DNA of 36,269 nt, taken from the NCBI GenBank assembly GCA_019310425.1, contig JAFDEI010000060.1:1-36269 (forward strand), in the 5' to 3' direction. The stretch is from Deltaproteobacteria bacterium. GTDB lineage: Bacteria; Myxococcota_A; UBA9160; SMWR01. Both the position numbers and the translations under genes were made by a program. The notes under the pieces were generated by a model that was not told where the DNA came from, made no database searches, and worked only from the letters and a program-made list of their open reading frames with translations. This document shows, piece after piece, positions 8,138 to 18,108 of this stretch (positions within the stretch are counted from its first letter, which is position 1; each line of letters starts with the position of its first letter).

Positions 8138-9252
8138 AGATCATCCGCGCGCGGGTCATTCCGATCCGTCTCGCCCTGGCTGAGCCGATCGCGACCTCTC
8201 GCGGCGAAATTCGAATACGTGAGGGTGCCTTGATCGAGCTCGTTTCCGAGTCGGGCACTCGAGGTTGGGGTGAAGCGTTGCCCTTGCCGGGTTTCGGGCT
8301 CGAGACTGCCGAAGAAGCCGTAGTGGCGCTCGAAGCGATCGGCCGGGCACTCGTCGCCGAAGAGTTCGCGGGAGTGGACACGGCGCTCGACTGCGCCGAC
8401 GAAACCGCCCCGACCGCGAAAGCCGCCCGTGCCGCTGCCGACGTCGCGTTGCACGATTTAGCCGCACGTGAGGCGGGTGTCGCACTCGCGGCGTTGTTCG
8501 AATCCTCACCGCTGCGGCAAGTCACGCTGAACGCGCTGGTCCGCGGCACGTCGCCCGCTGAGCTCGCCGCATCCGCGCGCGCTGCAGTCCGGCGGGGCCA
8601 TCGCACGCTGAAGCTCAAATTGCTGGGCGGCGATCTCGACCGCGACGTCGCGCGCGTCGCGGCCGTGCGGGGCGCAATCGGCTACGGCCCACACCTGCGT
8701 CTCGACGCAAACGAAGCCTGGGAAGAAGACCGCGCGCTCGCCGCGGTTGCTCGTCTCGACGCTTTCAGCATCGAATTTCTCGAACAACCGATCGCGGCCG
8801 ATGATCTCGGCGCACTCGCGCGCGTGCGTGCCGCTTCGCCGATCGCAATCGCAGCCGACGAGGCGGTTCGCGACCCCGCATCGGCGGCGCGGATCCTCGT
8901 TGAAGGTGCCGCCGACGTTCTGATACTGAAGCCCGCCGCGCTGGGAGGGCTGCGCGCAGCCCGGCGTATCGCCGAGGAGGCGGAGCGTGCCGGAGTCGAC
9001 GCGCTCGTGACGTCGTTCCTCGATTCGAGCCTCGGAATCGCCGCCGCACTCCAGTTGGCCGCGTCGCTCCCGCGCGCCACCCACGCCGCGGGCCTCGCGA
9101 CAGCCCCGCTGTTGGCAGAGGATCTCGCGACTCCACTCGCGATCGTGGACGGATCGATGGCACTGCCCGAAACAGCCGGCCTCGGGCTTCGACCCGACCC
9201 CGAGGCGCTCGAACGCTGCACCCACGGACGAACGCGCGAGGTTCGACAATGA
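8134..9252 (+). CDS. menC: o-succinylbenzoate synthase (MenC)
   Basis: An enolase-superfamily dehydratase of 372 residues that converts SHCHC to o-succinylbenzoate. The catalytic and metal ligands are visible in order: Lys160-x-Lys162 (LKLKLLGG), Asp191 (RLDANEAW), Glu217 (IEFLEQP), Asp242 (AADEAV) and Lys266 (LKPAALGG). The start is GTG at 8134, coupled to the menA stop; the first residues VKIIRARVIPIRL match the usual MenC N-terminus. The stop overlaps the menE ATG (ATGA at 9249-9252). OSBS enzymes can also be promiscuous N-acylamino acid racemases, but the operon makes the MenC role clear. Confidence 0.94.
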   Translation: MKIIRARVIPIRLALAEPIATSRGEIRIREGALIELVSESGTRGWGEALPLPGFGLETAEEAVVALEAIGRALVAEEFAGVDTALDCADETAPTAKAARAAADVALHDLAAREAGVALAALFESSPLRQVTLNALVRGTSPAELAASARAAVRRGHRTLKLKLLGGDLDRDVARVAAVRGAIGYGPHLRLDANEAWEEDRALAAVARLDAFSIEFLEQPIAADDLGALARVRAASPIAIAADEAVRDPASAARILVEGAADVLILKPAALGGLRAARRIAEEAERAGVDALVTSFLDSSLGIAAALQLAASLPRATHAAGLATAPLLAEDLATPLAIVDGSMALPETAGLGLRPDPEALERCTHGRTREVRQ

Positions 9253-10754
9253 GCGCGATTGCGCCGTGGCTCGGCGCGCGCGCGCAGGTCTCGGGTCCAC
9301 TCCCAGCGATCGAGTGCAACGGCGCCGTGCTCAGCTACGCGGAGCTGAGCACCCGTGCGCACGAGGCTGCAGGGCATCTCGCCGAACTCGGAATCCGCCA
9401 TGGCGATGTCGTCGCGCTGTTGCTCGAAAACGGCGTGCCGTTCGTCGAACTGTTGTACGCCGCGGTGCTCTCGGGTGCGGTCCTGCTACCTCTCAATCTC
9501 CGTCTCACCCCGACCGAGTTGGGAGTGCAGCTGCGCGAAGCACGGGCCCGATTGCTGGTACACGGCAATGGCGCGATCGCGGAGCGTGCGCGTGCCGCCG
9601 CCCCGCCTGGAACCCGCACCTTGGAGATCGCCAGCGCGCGGCGCGCGTTCGAGCGCGCGCCGGAATCCGAACGCACCGATGCAATGTTCACGCAGGTCCG
9701 ACCGGACTCCACTCTCGCCCTGTTGTTTACTTCGGGCACCTCCGGCACACCAAAGGGGACCGAACTCACGCACGCGAACTTCCAATGGAGTGCGCTGGCA
9801 TCGGCGGCCCACCTCGGCGCCGACCCCCGCGACCGCTGGCTCGCCTGTATGCCGTTGTTTCACGTCGGCGGATTGTCGATCCTGATTCGCGCGCTGCTCT
9901 ACGGAAATTCCGTCGTGGTGCATGAGCGCTTCGACGCCGTCTCGGTCGACCGCGCTCTCGACCGAGATGGCGTCACCCATGTGTCTCTGGTCGCTACCAT
10001 GCTCGCGCGCATCCTCGACGTGCGCGGCTCGCGGCCCGCGCCGGACACGCTGCGCTGCGTACTCCTCGGCGGTGGCCCGGCACCGACGGACCTGATCGAC
10101 CACGCGACCCTTCTCGGCTTTCCCATCGCGCCGACCTATGGCCTGACGGAAGCCGCCTCGCAGGTCGCCACGCGACCGCCCGGGTCTGGCACTGCGGTTG
10201 CGGGAGCGGGCCTCGTGCCCCTCATCGGAAACGAGCTGCGCATCGTCGCAGAGAACGGCCGCGATTGCGCCGACGGCGACGCCGGCGAGCTGTGGCTGCG
10301 CGGTCCGACCGTAATGCGTGGCTATCGACAACAGCCCGCAGAAACCGCATCCGCGCTCGCAGGCGGTTGGCTCCACACGGGTGACGTCGCGATTCGGGCC
10401 GGCGACGGGACACTCACGATTCTCGCGCGGCGCAGCGACCTGATCGTCTCCGGTGGAGAGAACGTCTATCCGGCGGAAGTCGAGGCGGCACTGTGCGAAC
10501 ACCCGGCAGTCGTCGACGCCGCGGTCGCCGCGGTCGCGGACCCGGAATTCGGCCAGCGCCCCGCCGCCTGGCTGGTCTTCCACCCGGACGCGCACGAGGT
10601 TCCCGCTGCGGATGCGTTGCGGCAATTCTGCCGACAGCGCCTGGCAGCCTTCAAGGTTCCAGTCCGCTTCGAGCGCCTCGATGCCCTGCCCCGCACCGCG
10701 TCGGGAAAGCTGAAGCGCGGGGAGCTGAAGTCCAAAACGCCCCTTTCCGGCTGA
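9249..10754 (+). CDS. menE: o-succinylbenzoate-CoA ligase (MenE)
   Basis: A 501-residue ANL-superfamily adenylating enzyme that activates o-succinylbenzoate with ATP and CoA. The P-loop TSGTSGTPKG is at residues 161-170, the A5-type motif PTYGLTEAASQ is near 296-306, TGDVAIR is near 378-384, and the C-terminal catalytic lysine is Lys487 in TASGKLKR. The ATG overlaps the menC stop, with GAGG about 8 nt upstream. It is the last gene of the unit. The next pathway enzyme, MenB, is not in this window, nor is a dedicated DHNA-CoA thioesterase. Confidence 0.94.
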   Translation: MSAIAPWLGARAQVSGPLPAIECNGAVLSYAELSTRAHEAAGHLAELGIRHGDVVALLLENGVPFVELLYAAVLSGAVLLPLNLRLTPTELGVQLREARARLLVHGNGAIAERARAAAPPGTRTLEIASARRAFERAPESERTDAMFTQVRPDSTLALLFTSGTSGTPKGTELTHANFQWSALASAAHLGADPRDRWLACMPLFHVGGLSILIRALLYGNSVVVHERFDAVSVDRALDRDGVTHVSLVATMLARILDVRGSRPAPDTLRCVLLGGGPAPTDLIDHATLLGFPIAPTYGLTEAASQVATRPPGSGTAVAGAGLVPLIGNELRIVAENGRDCADGDAGELWLRGPTVMRGYRQQPAETASALAGGWLHTGDVAIRAGDGTLTILARRSDLIVSGGENVYPAEVEAALCEHPAVVDAAVAAVADPEFGQRPAAWLVFHPDAHEVPAADALRQFCRQRLAAFKVPVRFERLDALPRTASGKLKRGELKSKTPLSG

Positions 10755-10885
10755 ATTCCGGTGATTTGCGCGTGCCTGCACGCCGAGGAACAAAACTTCT
10801 CGAGACGAGGCGATAAAGCACTCAAGCGACTGCTGGATCGAGTCGTTGAGGATGATGAAGGACTCCCCGCTCGAGGACCACAAGC

Positions 10886-11197
10886 ATGCGCGTACACCAC
10901 CGATCGGCCGCAGTACTTGCCGCCCTGCTACTCGCCGCGGCGCCCGCATCCGCGACCCTGATCACACCGCCCCTGCTCCTGACCGCGGCTGAAGTCGCGC
11001 ACCAACCCAGCTCGCAGCTGCTCGAGTTCGACGTGGAGGGCTGGGCGTCCTTCATCAGCAGTGACGCACCCGAGTACGAGCTGTCGGCGCTCGGTTCGGG
11101 AATCGACGAGTTCGGCGGAGCCAGCGAATTCCAGATGCCGCTGCCGATCGACATCGACGACGAACTGATCCTCACTCAGGTGTCGATCCGACCGTAG
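10886..11197 (+). CDS. small secreted protein of unknown function
   Basis: This is a 103-residue protein with a clear Sec signal peptide: basic start MRVHHR, hydrophobic core VLAALLLAAAP and an ASA cleavage site near residue 23. The mature 80 residues are acidic (many Asp/Glu), have no cysteines and match no family I recognise. It starts 131 nt after menE with GAGGA upstream of the ATG, so it is probably a separate transcript. A copy of the 36-nt repeat begins 32 nt after its stop. The coding call rests on the signal peptide. Confidence 0.6.
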   Translation: MRVHHRSAAVLAALLLAAAPASATLITPPLLLTAAEVAHQPSSQLLEFDVEGWASFISSDAPEYELSALGSGIDEFGGASEFQMPLPIDIDDELILTQVSIRP

Positions 11198-11229
11198 CCG
11201 GAATCGGGCCGCGTGTCGCGAGCCCGCCA

Positions 11230-11265
11230 GCGCGTTGGCCGCCCTGCGGCCATAGCTTCCGCGTC
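11230..11265 (+). repeat. 36-nt 3'-end hairpin repeat, copy A
   Basis: GCGCGTTGGC, 7 variable nt, CGGCC, 2 nt, AGCTT, then CCGCGTC. It contains a 7-bp stem TGGCCGC/GCGGCCA (11236-11252) with a 3-nt loop. It matches copies at 14018-14053 and 24301-24336, both on the minus strand, at 28 of 36 positions each without gaps. It lies 32 nt downstream of the 10886-11197 gene in the same orientation. A second imperfect hairpin (AGCGC..GCGCT) follows at about 11266-11288. See the findings. Confidence 0.7.
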
Positions 11266-11295
11266 AGCGCATGAAACGCTTCGCGCTGCACGCTG

Positions 11296-11559
11296 CTAAC
11301 CGTCGCTACAGGTCTGGCTGCGCGGCGGTGTCGAGCTGCACTGGATCCCGTCCGTTACACCGCCCGACAGAACCGCGCAGGCCGAGGTGACCGCACCCGC
11401 GATCGCCTGCGGGCGATCGACCGCAGTCGACGTGCGGCAGACCGTCTCCCCGCGATAAACCACGCAGACTCTGCATTCGACCCGACTCTCGGCCATGACG
11501 GCGTAGATCATCGCGCCGATGAACAAGGCTCCGATCGAGATTCCGACGATGGTTCGCAT
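11296..11559 (-). CDS. small single-pass membrane protein with Cys-rich tail
   Basis: An 87-residue protein. One N-terminal membrane segment (IVGISIGALFIGAMIYAVMA, residues 4-23) is followed by about 60 residues with six cysteines, including the cluster ECRVCVVYRGETVC and further Cys at the C-terminal half. This pattern suggests a periplasmic disulfide-bonded domain anchored in the inner membrane, but I recognise no family. I chose the ATG at 11559 because the frame upstream is Arg-rich and non-conserved in character. It is divergent from the M20 peptidase (111 nt apart) and convergent with the small secreted protein. Confidence 0.6.
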   Translation of the reverse strand: MRTIVGISIGALFIGAMIYAVMAESRVECRVCVVYRGETVCRTSTAVDRPQAIAGAVTSACAVLSGGVTDGIQCSSTPPRSQTCSDG

Positions 11560-11670
11560 GGACGAGAACCATAGCGTTCGGGCTGGGCGGCGGAGCAGGT
11601 ATCGCTGCGAGAGCCCGCAGCCTCGTCGATTCGCGCGGCGGAGAGAGCGGCCCACGAGTATCTTCGGGGC

Positions 11671-13026
11671 ATGGCGGTCCCCGGATCCGACGAGAAGCTC
11701 CCCGATCTACCGGTCGACTGGGACGAGATCGAGCACGAGGCCACGGATCTTCTGCAGACCTACCTGCGTATCGACACCACGAACCCGCCGGGCGGCGAGG
11801 AAGCGGGCGCGCAATTTCTCGCCGAGGTGCTGCGCAGGGACGGGTTCGAGCCGACCTTCTACGATGCCGGGAACGATCGCGTGTCACTCTCCGCTCGGCT
11901 GCCCGGAACGAACACTTCGGGATCGCTGCCCCTGGTACTGCTTTCCCACATCGACGTCGTGCCGGTCGAACGCGACTACTGGTCCGTCGACCCGTATGCG
12001 GGCACGCTCAGGGACGGCGTGCTGTGGGGCCGCGGCGCACTCGACATGAAGGGCATGGCGGTGATGGAGCTACTCGCGTTCGCGCTGCTCAAGCGCCACC
12101 GCGTCCCCCTCCAACGCGACCTGCTCTTCCTCGCAGTCGCCGACGAGGAAGCAGCCAGCAAATCGGGTATGAGCTGGCTTGCCAAGCACCATCCTGAGCT
12201 GCTCCGTGCCGACGCCGTGATCAATGAAGGCGCATTCGGCTTCGGGGAGTTGATGGGGCACCGCGGCCTGATCTTCGGCGTCTCCACCAGTGAGAAGGCT
12301 CCGCTGTGGTTGCGGTTGACCGCCACCGGACGCCCCGGCCACGGATCGATTCCGCACGGCCAGAACGCGGCGGTGCGACTGATCGAGGCTCTCGCCCGCG
12401 TCGCGGCGGTGGAGCAGACCGCAACGCTGTGTCCCGAAACCCGGCTGACGCTCGAGACGCTGAAGCGCGAGGGCCTGTTTCCGGCCGACCTCGACGTCAC
12501 CGATCCCGAGGTGCTGCAAGGCCTCGCGAGCGCGAGCGATCTCGTGCGCGCGCTGGTCTGCAACTCGGTCAGCCTCACGTCGATCGGTGGCGGCTCCAAG
12601 ATCAACGTGATCCCGGCGAAGACCGAGGCCACACTCGACTGCCGCCTGCTCCCGGGCCAGGACGTCGACACCTTCCTCGGCGATTTGCGTGCGGTGATCG
12701 ACGACGAGCATGTGGAGATTTCGGTGGTGCATCAGGACGTGCCGCTGGTCTCGCAGATTCGCAGCGACATCCTCGAGCACGTCGAAGCCACCATCCGCCA
12801 CGAGACTGCGGGGGGCGTCGTGATGCCGATGATCTCGCCGGGCTTCACCGACAGCCGTATCTACCGCGCTCACGGAGTGCCTTCGATCGGCTACACGCCC
12901 GTCCTGCTCACGACCGAAGAAGCGGGTGGCGTACACGGGCACGACGAACGCATCTCGACCGCGAACTTGAGGCTGGGAACACAGCTACTGCTCGATACGG
13001 TCCGCCGCGCCGCCGGCGTTCCCTGA
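11671..13026 (+). CDS. M20-family metallopeptidase/deacylase
   Basis: A 451-residue di-zinc amidohydrolase of the M20/M25/M40 family (ArgE, DapE, CPG2, carnosinase-like). The metal and catalytic residues are visible: His93 with Asp95 in LLSHIDVVP, bridging Asp125 in GRGALDMKG, the Glu159-Glu160 pair in VADEEAA, Glu186 in VINEGAFG, and a C-terminal His in VHGHDERI (about 424-426). The lid/dimerisation domain follows at about residues 200-320 (GRPGHGSIPHGQNA). There is no signal peptide, so it is cytoplasmic. Substrate class, peptide or N-acyl amino acid, cannot be decided from sequence. No strong Shine-Dalgarno precedes the ATG. Confidence 0.92.
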   Translation: MAVPGSDEKLPDLPVDWDEIEHEATDLLQTYLRIDTTNPPGGEEAGAQFLAEVLRRDGFEPTFYDAGNDRVSLSARLPGTNTSGSLPLVLLSHIDVVPVERDYWSVDPYAGTLRDGVLWGRGALDMKGMAVMELLAFALLKRHRVPLQRDLLFLAVADEEAASKSGMSWLAKHHPELLRADAVINEGAFGFGELMGHRGLIFGVSTSEKAPLWLRLTATGRPGHGSIPHGQNAAVRLIEALARVAAVEQTATLCPETRLTLETLKREGLFPADLDVTDPEVLQGLASASDLVRALVCNSVSLTSIGGGSKINVIPAKTEATLDCRLLPGQDVDTFLGDLRAVIDDEHVEISVVHQDVPLVSQIRSDILEHVEATIRHETAGGVVMPMISPGFTDSRIYRAHGVPSIGYTPVLLTTEEAGGVHGHDERISTANLRLGTQLLLDTVRRAAGVP

Positions 13027-13038
13027 GCAGGCGGCAGC

Positions 13039-13806
13039 TCAGTGCTTGGAGGGAGGCCCGGACGACACCGCGGGCGTACCAACCCACGCGGGCGAATGCG
13101 CCACGCCCACGGCAGTGAACGCCGCCCCCAACGCGGGAATCGGAGTGTGCTCCGCGGGTGCCGCTGCGATGCTGGAAGCGACCTCGTAGAGCTTCGCCTC
13201 GCCGAGGGGTGAGAAAGTGTGCAGCACCACCTCGCCGAAACGCACCTGCAGATCCCCGATCGCGTTCACGTAGCCGCGCTCGGGATCGTAATCGCTCGCT
13301 CTGACCTGAGTGCAGCGCTTCTCGGCGATACTCCGACACGTCGTAAAGAACTCCTGTCCCATCCAGCGTCGTGCCGGCTTGAAACCGACGTTGCGCCGAG
13401 TCGCCATGTCGACTTCGATTGCGGCGCGCACCTTTGAGTCGAAGAGCCCCCAGTCGAGCTGCTTCTCGAGCTCGCCCGACATAGTGGCCGAGAGCACCTC
13501 ACCGGTTCTGGCCTCGAAGATCCAGACGAAGTCGCTGAAACTGCCCGCGATCGGGTTCTGATCGGCCAGCAGGATCCGTTCGACATCGCCGCGGTCGATC
13601 GTGACACGGATGCGCCCCGCCTCCACGGTCTCGAGCCACGCTTGGATCTTCGGTGTGTAGTGGGTGTCGATCTGGCCCGGCCGGTCGCGAGGCGAGACCT
13701 CGAACGCGATCTCGACCCAACGCGGTACGGGATTGCCGAAATCAACCGGATCGGCTGATCCGCTCGTGGGCAGCAGCAGCAATAGACCCAGTAGAAGAAA
13801 TCGCAC
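13039..13806 (-). CDS. secreted protein of unknown function
   Basis: A 255-residue protein beginning with a strong signal peptide (VRFLLLGLLLLLPTSGSA, cleavage after residue 18). I chose the GTG at 13806 because GGAGG lies 7 nt upstream; an ATG at 13845 would add 13 residues before the signal core. The mature protein has a few aromatic and basic segments and two cysteines close together (FFTTCRSIAEKRC), possibly a disulfide. I recognise no domain. It converges with the M20 peptidase (12 nt between stops) and lies downstream of prfC on the same strand, separated by 270 nt that contain repeat copy C. Confidence 0.75.
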   Translation of the reverse strand: MRFLLLGLLLLLPTSGSADPVDFGNPVPRWVEIAFEVSPRDRPGQIDTHYTPKIQAWLETVEAGRIRVTIDRGDVERILLADQNPIAGSFSDFVWIFEARTGEVLSATMSGELEKQLDWGLFDSKVRAAIEVDMATRRNVGFKPARRWMGQEFFTTCRSIAEKRCTQVRASDYDPERGYVNAIGDLQVRFGEVVLHTFSPLGEAKLYEVASSIAAAPAEHTPIPALGAAFTAVGVAHSPAWVGTPAVSSGPPSKH

Positions 13807-14017
13807 GCGCCATCCTCCGCCTTCGACCCATCGCGCTTCGAACACGCGACGAGCTTCTTGAGTGCAAGCCGGATACCAAACTCACACGACCCGTCGCTGG
13901 CGGGCAACGATCCCCACAAGCGGCTGAAATGGCTGCAGAAGCGACCAGTCTGTGCGACTGCGCGAGGTGGGCGCAAGATTCTGCACAGTGGAAGTGAAAT
14001 TCCGTTCAGAGGGACAC

Positions 14018-14053
14018 GACACGTAAGCTGCGGCCGCGGACCAGCCAACGCGC
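14018..14053 (-). repeat. 36-nt 3'-end hairpin repeat, copy C
   Basis: Read on the minus strand: GCGCGTTGGC, 7 nt, CGGCC, 2 nt, AGCTT, ACGTGTC. It agrees with copy A at 28 of 36 positions without gaps. The hairpin stem keeps pairing through two G-U wobbles (positions 7-12 with 18-23) when read as RNA in this orientation. It lies 23 nt downstream of the prfC stop. Confidence 0.6.
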
Positions 14054-14076
14054 AGGCAGGGGCAGCGCAGATGCGC

Positions 14077-15705
<1,629 letters not shown>

Positions 15706-15750
15706 TGCTCGAACCAGCCTCCATTACACTTCGGCTTCGTTCGGTCGGAC

Positions 15751-15789
15751 AAAATAAGAGAGGCCCCGGCGCGCTGCCGGGGCCTCTCT
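15751..15789 (-). terminator. rho-independent terminator of the csp gene
   Basis: A perfect 14-bp GC-rich stem, AGAGAGGCCCCGGC (15757-15770) with its complement (15776-15789), closes a 5-nt loop. On the minus strand it is followed by TTATTTTG (15749-15756). It lies 21 nt after the csp stop. This is the clearest intrinsic terminator in the window. On the plus strand there is no T run. Confidence 0.9.
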
Positions 15790-15810
15790 GAGATCCGACT
15801 GACAGGGTAG

Positions 15811-16014
15811 TCAGTTGGGGCGAACGTTCGTCGCCTCGGGACCCTTACGGCCCGGACCCGCGTCGAACTCGACCTTCTGACCGTCCTGTAGGGATCGGAA
15901 ACCTTCCCCTACGATGTTTGAGTGATGTACGAACAGATCCTCGCCCCCATCATCGGGAGTGATGAACCCATAACCTTTTTCGTCGCTGAACCATTTCACG
16001 GTGCCACTAGCCAA
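15811..16014 (-). CDS. cold-shock domain protein (CspA family)
   Basis: A 67-residue single OB-fold RNA/ssDNA-binding protein. RNP1-like KGYGFITP and RNP2-like DLFVHHSNI are intact, and [17 protein letters not shown] is the usual N-terminus. The start is TTG at 16014, with GGAGGAGG 6-7 nt upstream supporting it; no in-frame ATG is present at the right place. Expected to act as an RNA chaperone. The gene ends at a strong terminator and is monocistronic. Confidence 0.95.
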   Translation of the reverse strand: MASGTVKWFSDEKGYGFITPDDGGEDLFVHHSNIVGEGFRSLQDGQKVEFDAGPGRKGPEATNVRPN

Positions 16015-16344
16015 GACTTTCCTCCTCCGCGCTTAAAGCGGGGCCTAATCGTACATGGATCGCTCCCGCACTACAATTTGAATTCGCGCAATCCGCATTT
16101 TCTACCGAGAAAAGTGTGCTCGCGGATCCGGCCTCGCGGAGGCCCGTGGTGGTGGCAAAAGCCCCGCACGAGGTCAATTCGCGGCGAACACACCACCTGA
16201 CGGTCCGTGTATTTCCTTTCATTTTCAGCCTGTTGGATGATTTTCGGCAGAGTCGGAGCATTCCGGCAGCCGTGCCGTGTTCCAAAACTGGGTCCTTTTC
16301 GTCGCAGTGCGGGCTACCCCCTGCGATCGGTCGACCGCGGCGCC
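16015..16344. other. intergenic region between tupC end and csp start
   Basis: About 330 nt with no convincing gene. It must hold the csp leader and promoter, but I cannot assign boxes confidently. A 6-bp hairpin GGCCTC/GAGGCC with a GCG loop sits at 16130-16144. At the tupC end, a GGCGCC repeat pair (16339-16344 and 16350-16355) can form a hairpin across the stop codon and may help termination. The open frames here have atypical composition. Confidence 0.5.
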
Positions 16345-17460
16345 TCAGCGGCGCCCGTCGCGAGTTCCGGCATTGCTTTGGCCTGGAATCGACCCCATCT
16401 TCGATCTACGGCCGATCAGGTGCACTTCCTCGGGCCGAACCGACAGCGTCAGCGAGTCACCCGCTGCGAGCGTCCGCGCCAGACCGCGGCCCGCGATCAG
16501 ATGCGTGCGAAGCTCGAAACCGGCCCAGTCGAGCGTGAGTGTCGCCGCCACACCGTCGGAAACCAGGTGTCGCAGCACGCCTTTCCCGATCGAAATCCCC
16601 TCTCCGCGTCCGACATCGACCTTCAGGTGTTCGGGCCGGATCCCGATCCAGACCGGCGTTCCGACGGCGGGAGCGACCGGAACCGGAACGCGATGCAGCG
16701 CATCGACCTCGACCCAACACGTGCCGTCGCCGGTGGGTGCGGCAACTTGGCCCGCGATCAGGTTCGACATGCCGACGATGCGAGCAACATCGAGGTCTAT
16801 CGGCCGATTCAGCACCGCTTCGCGCTGGCCACACTGAACCAGTGAACCACTTTTCAGAACCGCGATGCGGTCCGCGAGCAGGAGCGCGCGGCGAAGGTCA
16901 TGCGTCACGACCGCCACCGCGACATCGGTCTCGACGATGGCTCGCCGGAGATCCAACGAGAGTGACTCCTGCCCGGCCGCGTCGAGGTCTTCGAACGGCT
17001 CGTCGAGCAGCAGTACCGCTGGGCGCAGCGCAAACGCCCGCGCGAGCGTGAGCCGCCGCGTTTCGCCGCCCGAAAGCGTCGCGGCGTTGCGCGCAGTGAG
17101 TCGCGCAATCCCGAAGCGCTCCAGCGATTCGCGCGTTCGACGCTCCGCTTCGCCTCGCGAAAGCCGTGCCCCGAGCAGCGCTACGCGCAGGTTGTGCTCG
17201 ACCGTCCCCGCAAACACGATCGGGCGCTGAAAGACCATCGTGACCGGACCGCTCGCACGTCGCTCGATACGCCCTGCAGCCGGAGCTTCGAGACCCGCGA
17301 GCGCACGTAGCAACGTGCTCTTGCCCGCGCCGTTGTGACCCAGCACGGCGAGCACCTCTCCCGACGAAATACCGAGCGAAGAAACGCTTAGTTCGAAGCT
17401 ACCCGTCCGATCACTACGGCGAACGATGAGATCGCAGGCTTCGAGCGCCGGGGCGGTCAT
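16345..17460 (-). CDS. tupC: tungstate ABC transporter ATP-binding protein
   Basis: A 371-residue ATPase. Walker A is GHNGAGKST (residues 41-49), the signature is LSGGE (129-133), Walker B is VLLLDEPF (149-156) and the H-loop is His187. After about residue 230 there is an OB/TOBE-type domain, as in ModC/WtpC (MSNLIAGQV, then VWIGIRPEHLKV and LSVRPEEVHLIG). The ATG at 17460 overlaps the tupB stop (ATGA). It should energise uptake of tungstate (or molybdate) bound by TupA. The C-terminal 15 residues are unconserved. The TOBE portion may sense oxyanion as in ModC, but this is inference. Confidence 0.9.
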   Translation of the reverse strand: MTAPALEACDLIVRRSDRTGSFELSVSSLGISSGEVLAVLGHNGAGKSTLLRALAGLEAPAAGRIERRASGPVTMVFQRPIVFAGTVEHNLRVALLGARLSRGEAERRTRESLERFGIARLTARNAATLSGGETRRLTLARAFALRPAVLLLDEPFEDLDAAGQESLSLDLRRAIVETDVAVAVVTHDLRRALLLADRIAVLKSGSLVQCGQREAVLNRPIDLDVARIVGMSNLIAGQVAAPTGDGTCWVEVDALHRVPVPVAPAVGTPVWIGIRPEHLKVDVGRGEGISIGKGVLRHLVSDGVAATLTLDWAGFELRTHLIAGRGLARTLAAGDSLTLSVRPEEVHLIGRRSKMGSIPGQSNAGTRDGRR

Positions 17461-18108
17461 CGCCGCCCCGCCTGTTGTATCGCGGTAAGGACCGCCGAGA
17501 GCATCAGCATCAGGCCGAGCAACACACAAGCGAGCGCGATCGCTCGTTCGAACTCGCCCATCTCGGTAAACATCACGATCGAAGTGGTCAGCACGCGGGT
17601 CTCACCCGCGAGATTGCCCCCGACCATCAACACTGCGCCAACGCCCGAGAGAATCGAACCAAGCGCCGCACCCGAGACGGATCTCGCGAAGCAACAGCCA
17701 CGTCCTCCAAGCCGCCGGAATGCCGAGCGTTCGCGCCTGGAGATCCCAGTCCGCGTCGAGTGCACCAACCGCGGCGAGCGTGATACCAACGATGAGCGGC
17801 AACGCAATCACGACCTGCGCGATCACCATCGCCTCCATGCTGTACATCAGGCCGAGTCCGCCCAGCGGCCCGTTGCGCCATAGCAGCAACGCGAGTGTGA
17901 GCCCGACCACCACCGGCGGCGCCCCCATCCCGGCGTTCACGATTCCTACGACCGCACGTCGCCCGCGGAAGTGGGATCGTCCGAGCAGGATCCCGATCGG
18001 CAACCCGAGTGACAGCGATAGCGTCAGCGCGAAGAACGACATTCGAAGTGTGCGCGCAGTGATCTCGCCCACGAGCGGCCATGTCAACTCCGTCACGGCT
18101 GGAGTCAC
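17457..18108 (-). pseudogene. tupB: tungstate ABC transporter permease tupB, frameshifted
   Basis: This should be the membrane permease of the Tup transporter. From the GTG at 18108 (4-nt overlap with the tupA stop) the frame encodes membrane segments and the EAA-type loop DLQARTLGIPAAWRTWLLLREIRLG, ending in coding sense at about 17671. The family sequence then resumes in another frame from 17669 as AALGSILSGVGAVLMVGGN and runs to the stop at 17457. The 652-nt span is not a multiple of three. Compared with TupB relatives, about five residues are missing between the LRE..G and GVGAV segments, so a small deletion of 3n+2 nt (roughly 11-17) fits better than a single-base insertion. Flanking tupA and tupC are intact. 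Confidence 0.82.

Noticed and set aside
8500-8520. TTCGAATCC resembling a tRNA T-loop
   Set aside because: Lies inside menC coding sequence with no cloverleaf around it.
16130-16144. GGCCTC/GAGGCC hairpin upstream of csp as a cold-shock thermosensor
   Set aside because: A single short hairpin with unknown transcription start; no cold-box sequence visible.
17660-17680. Programmed ribosomal frameshift in tupB
   Set aside because: No slippery heptamer or downstream structure, and family residues are missing at the junction, which points to a deletion.
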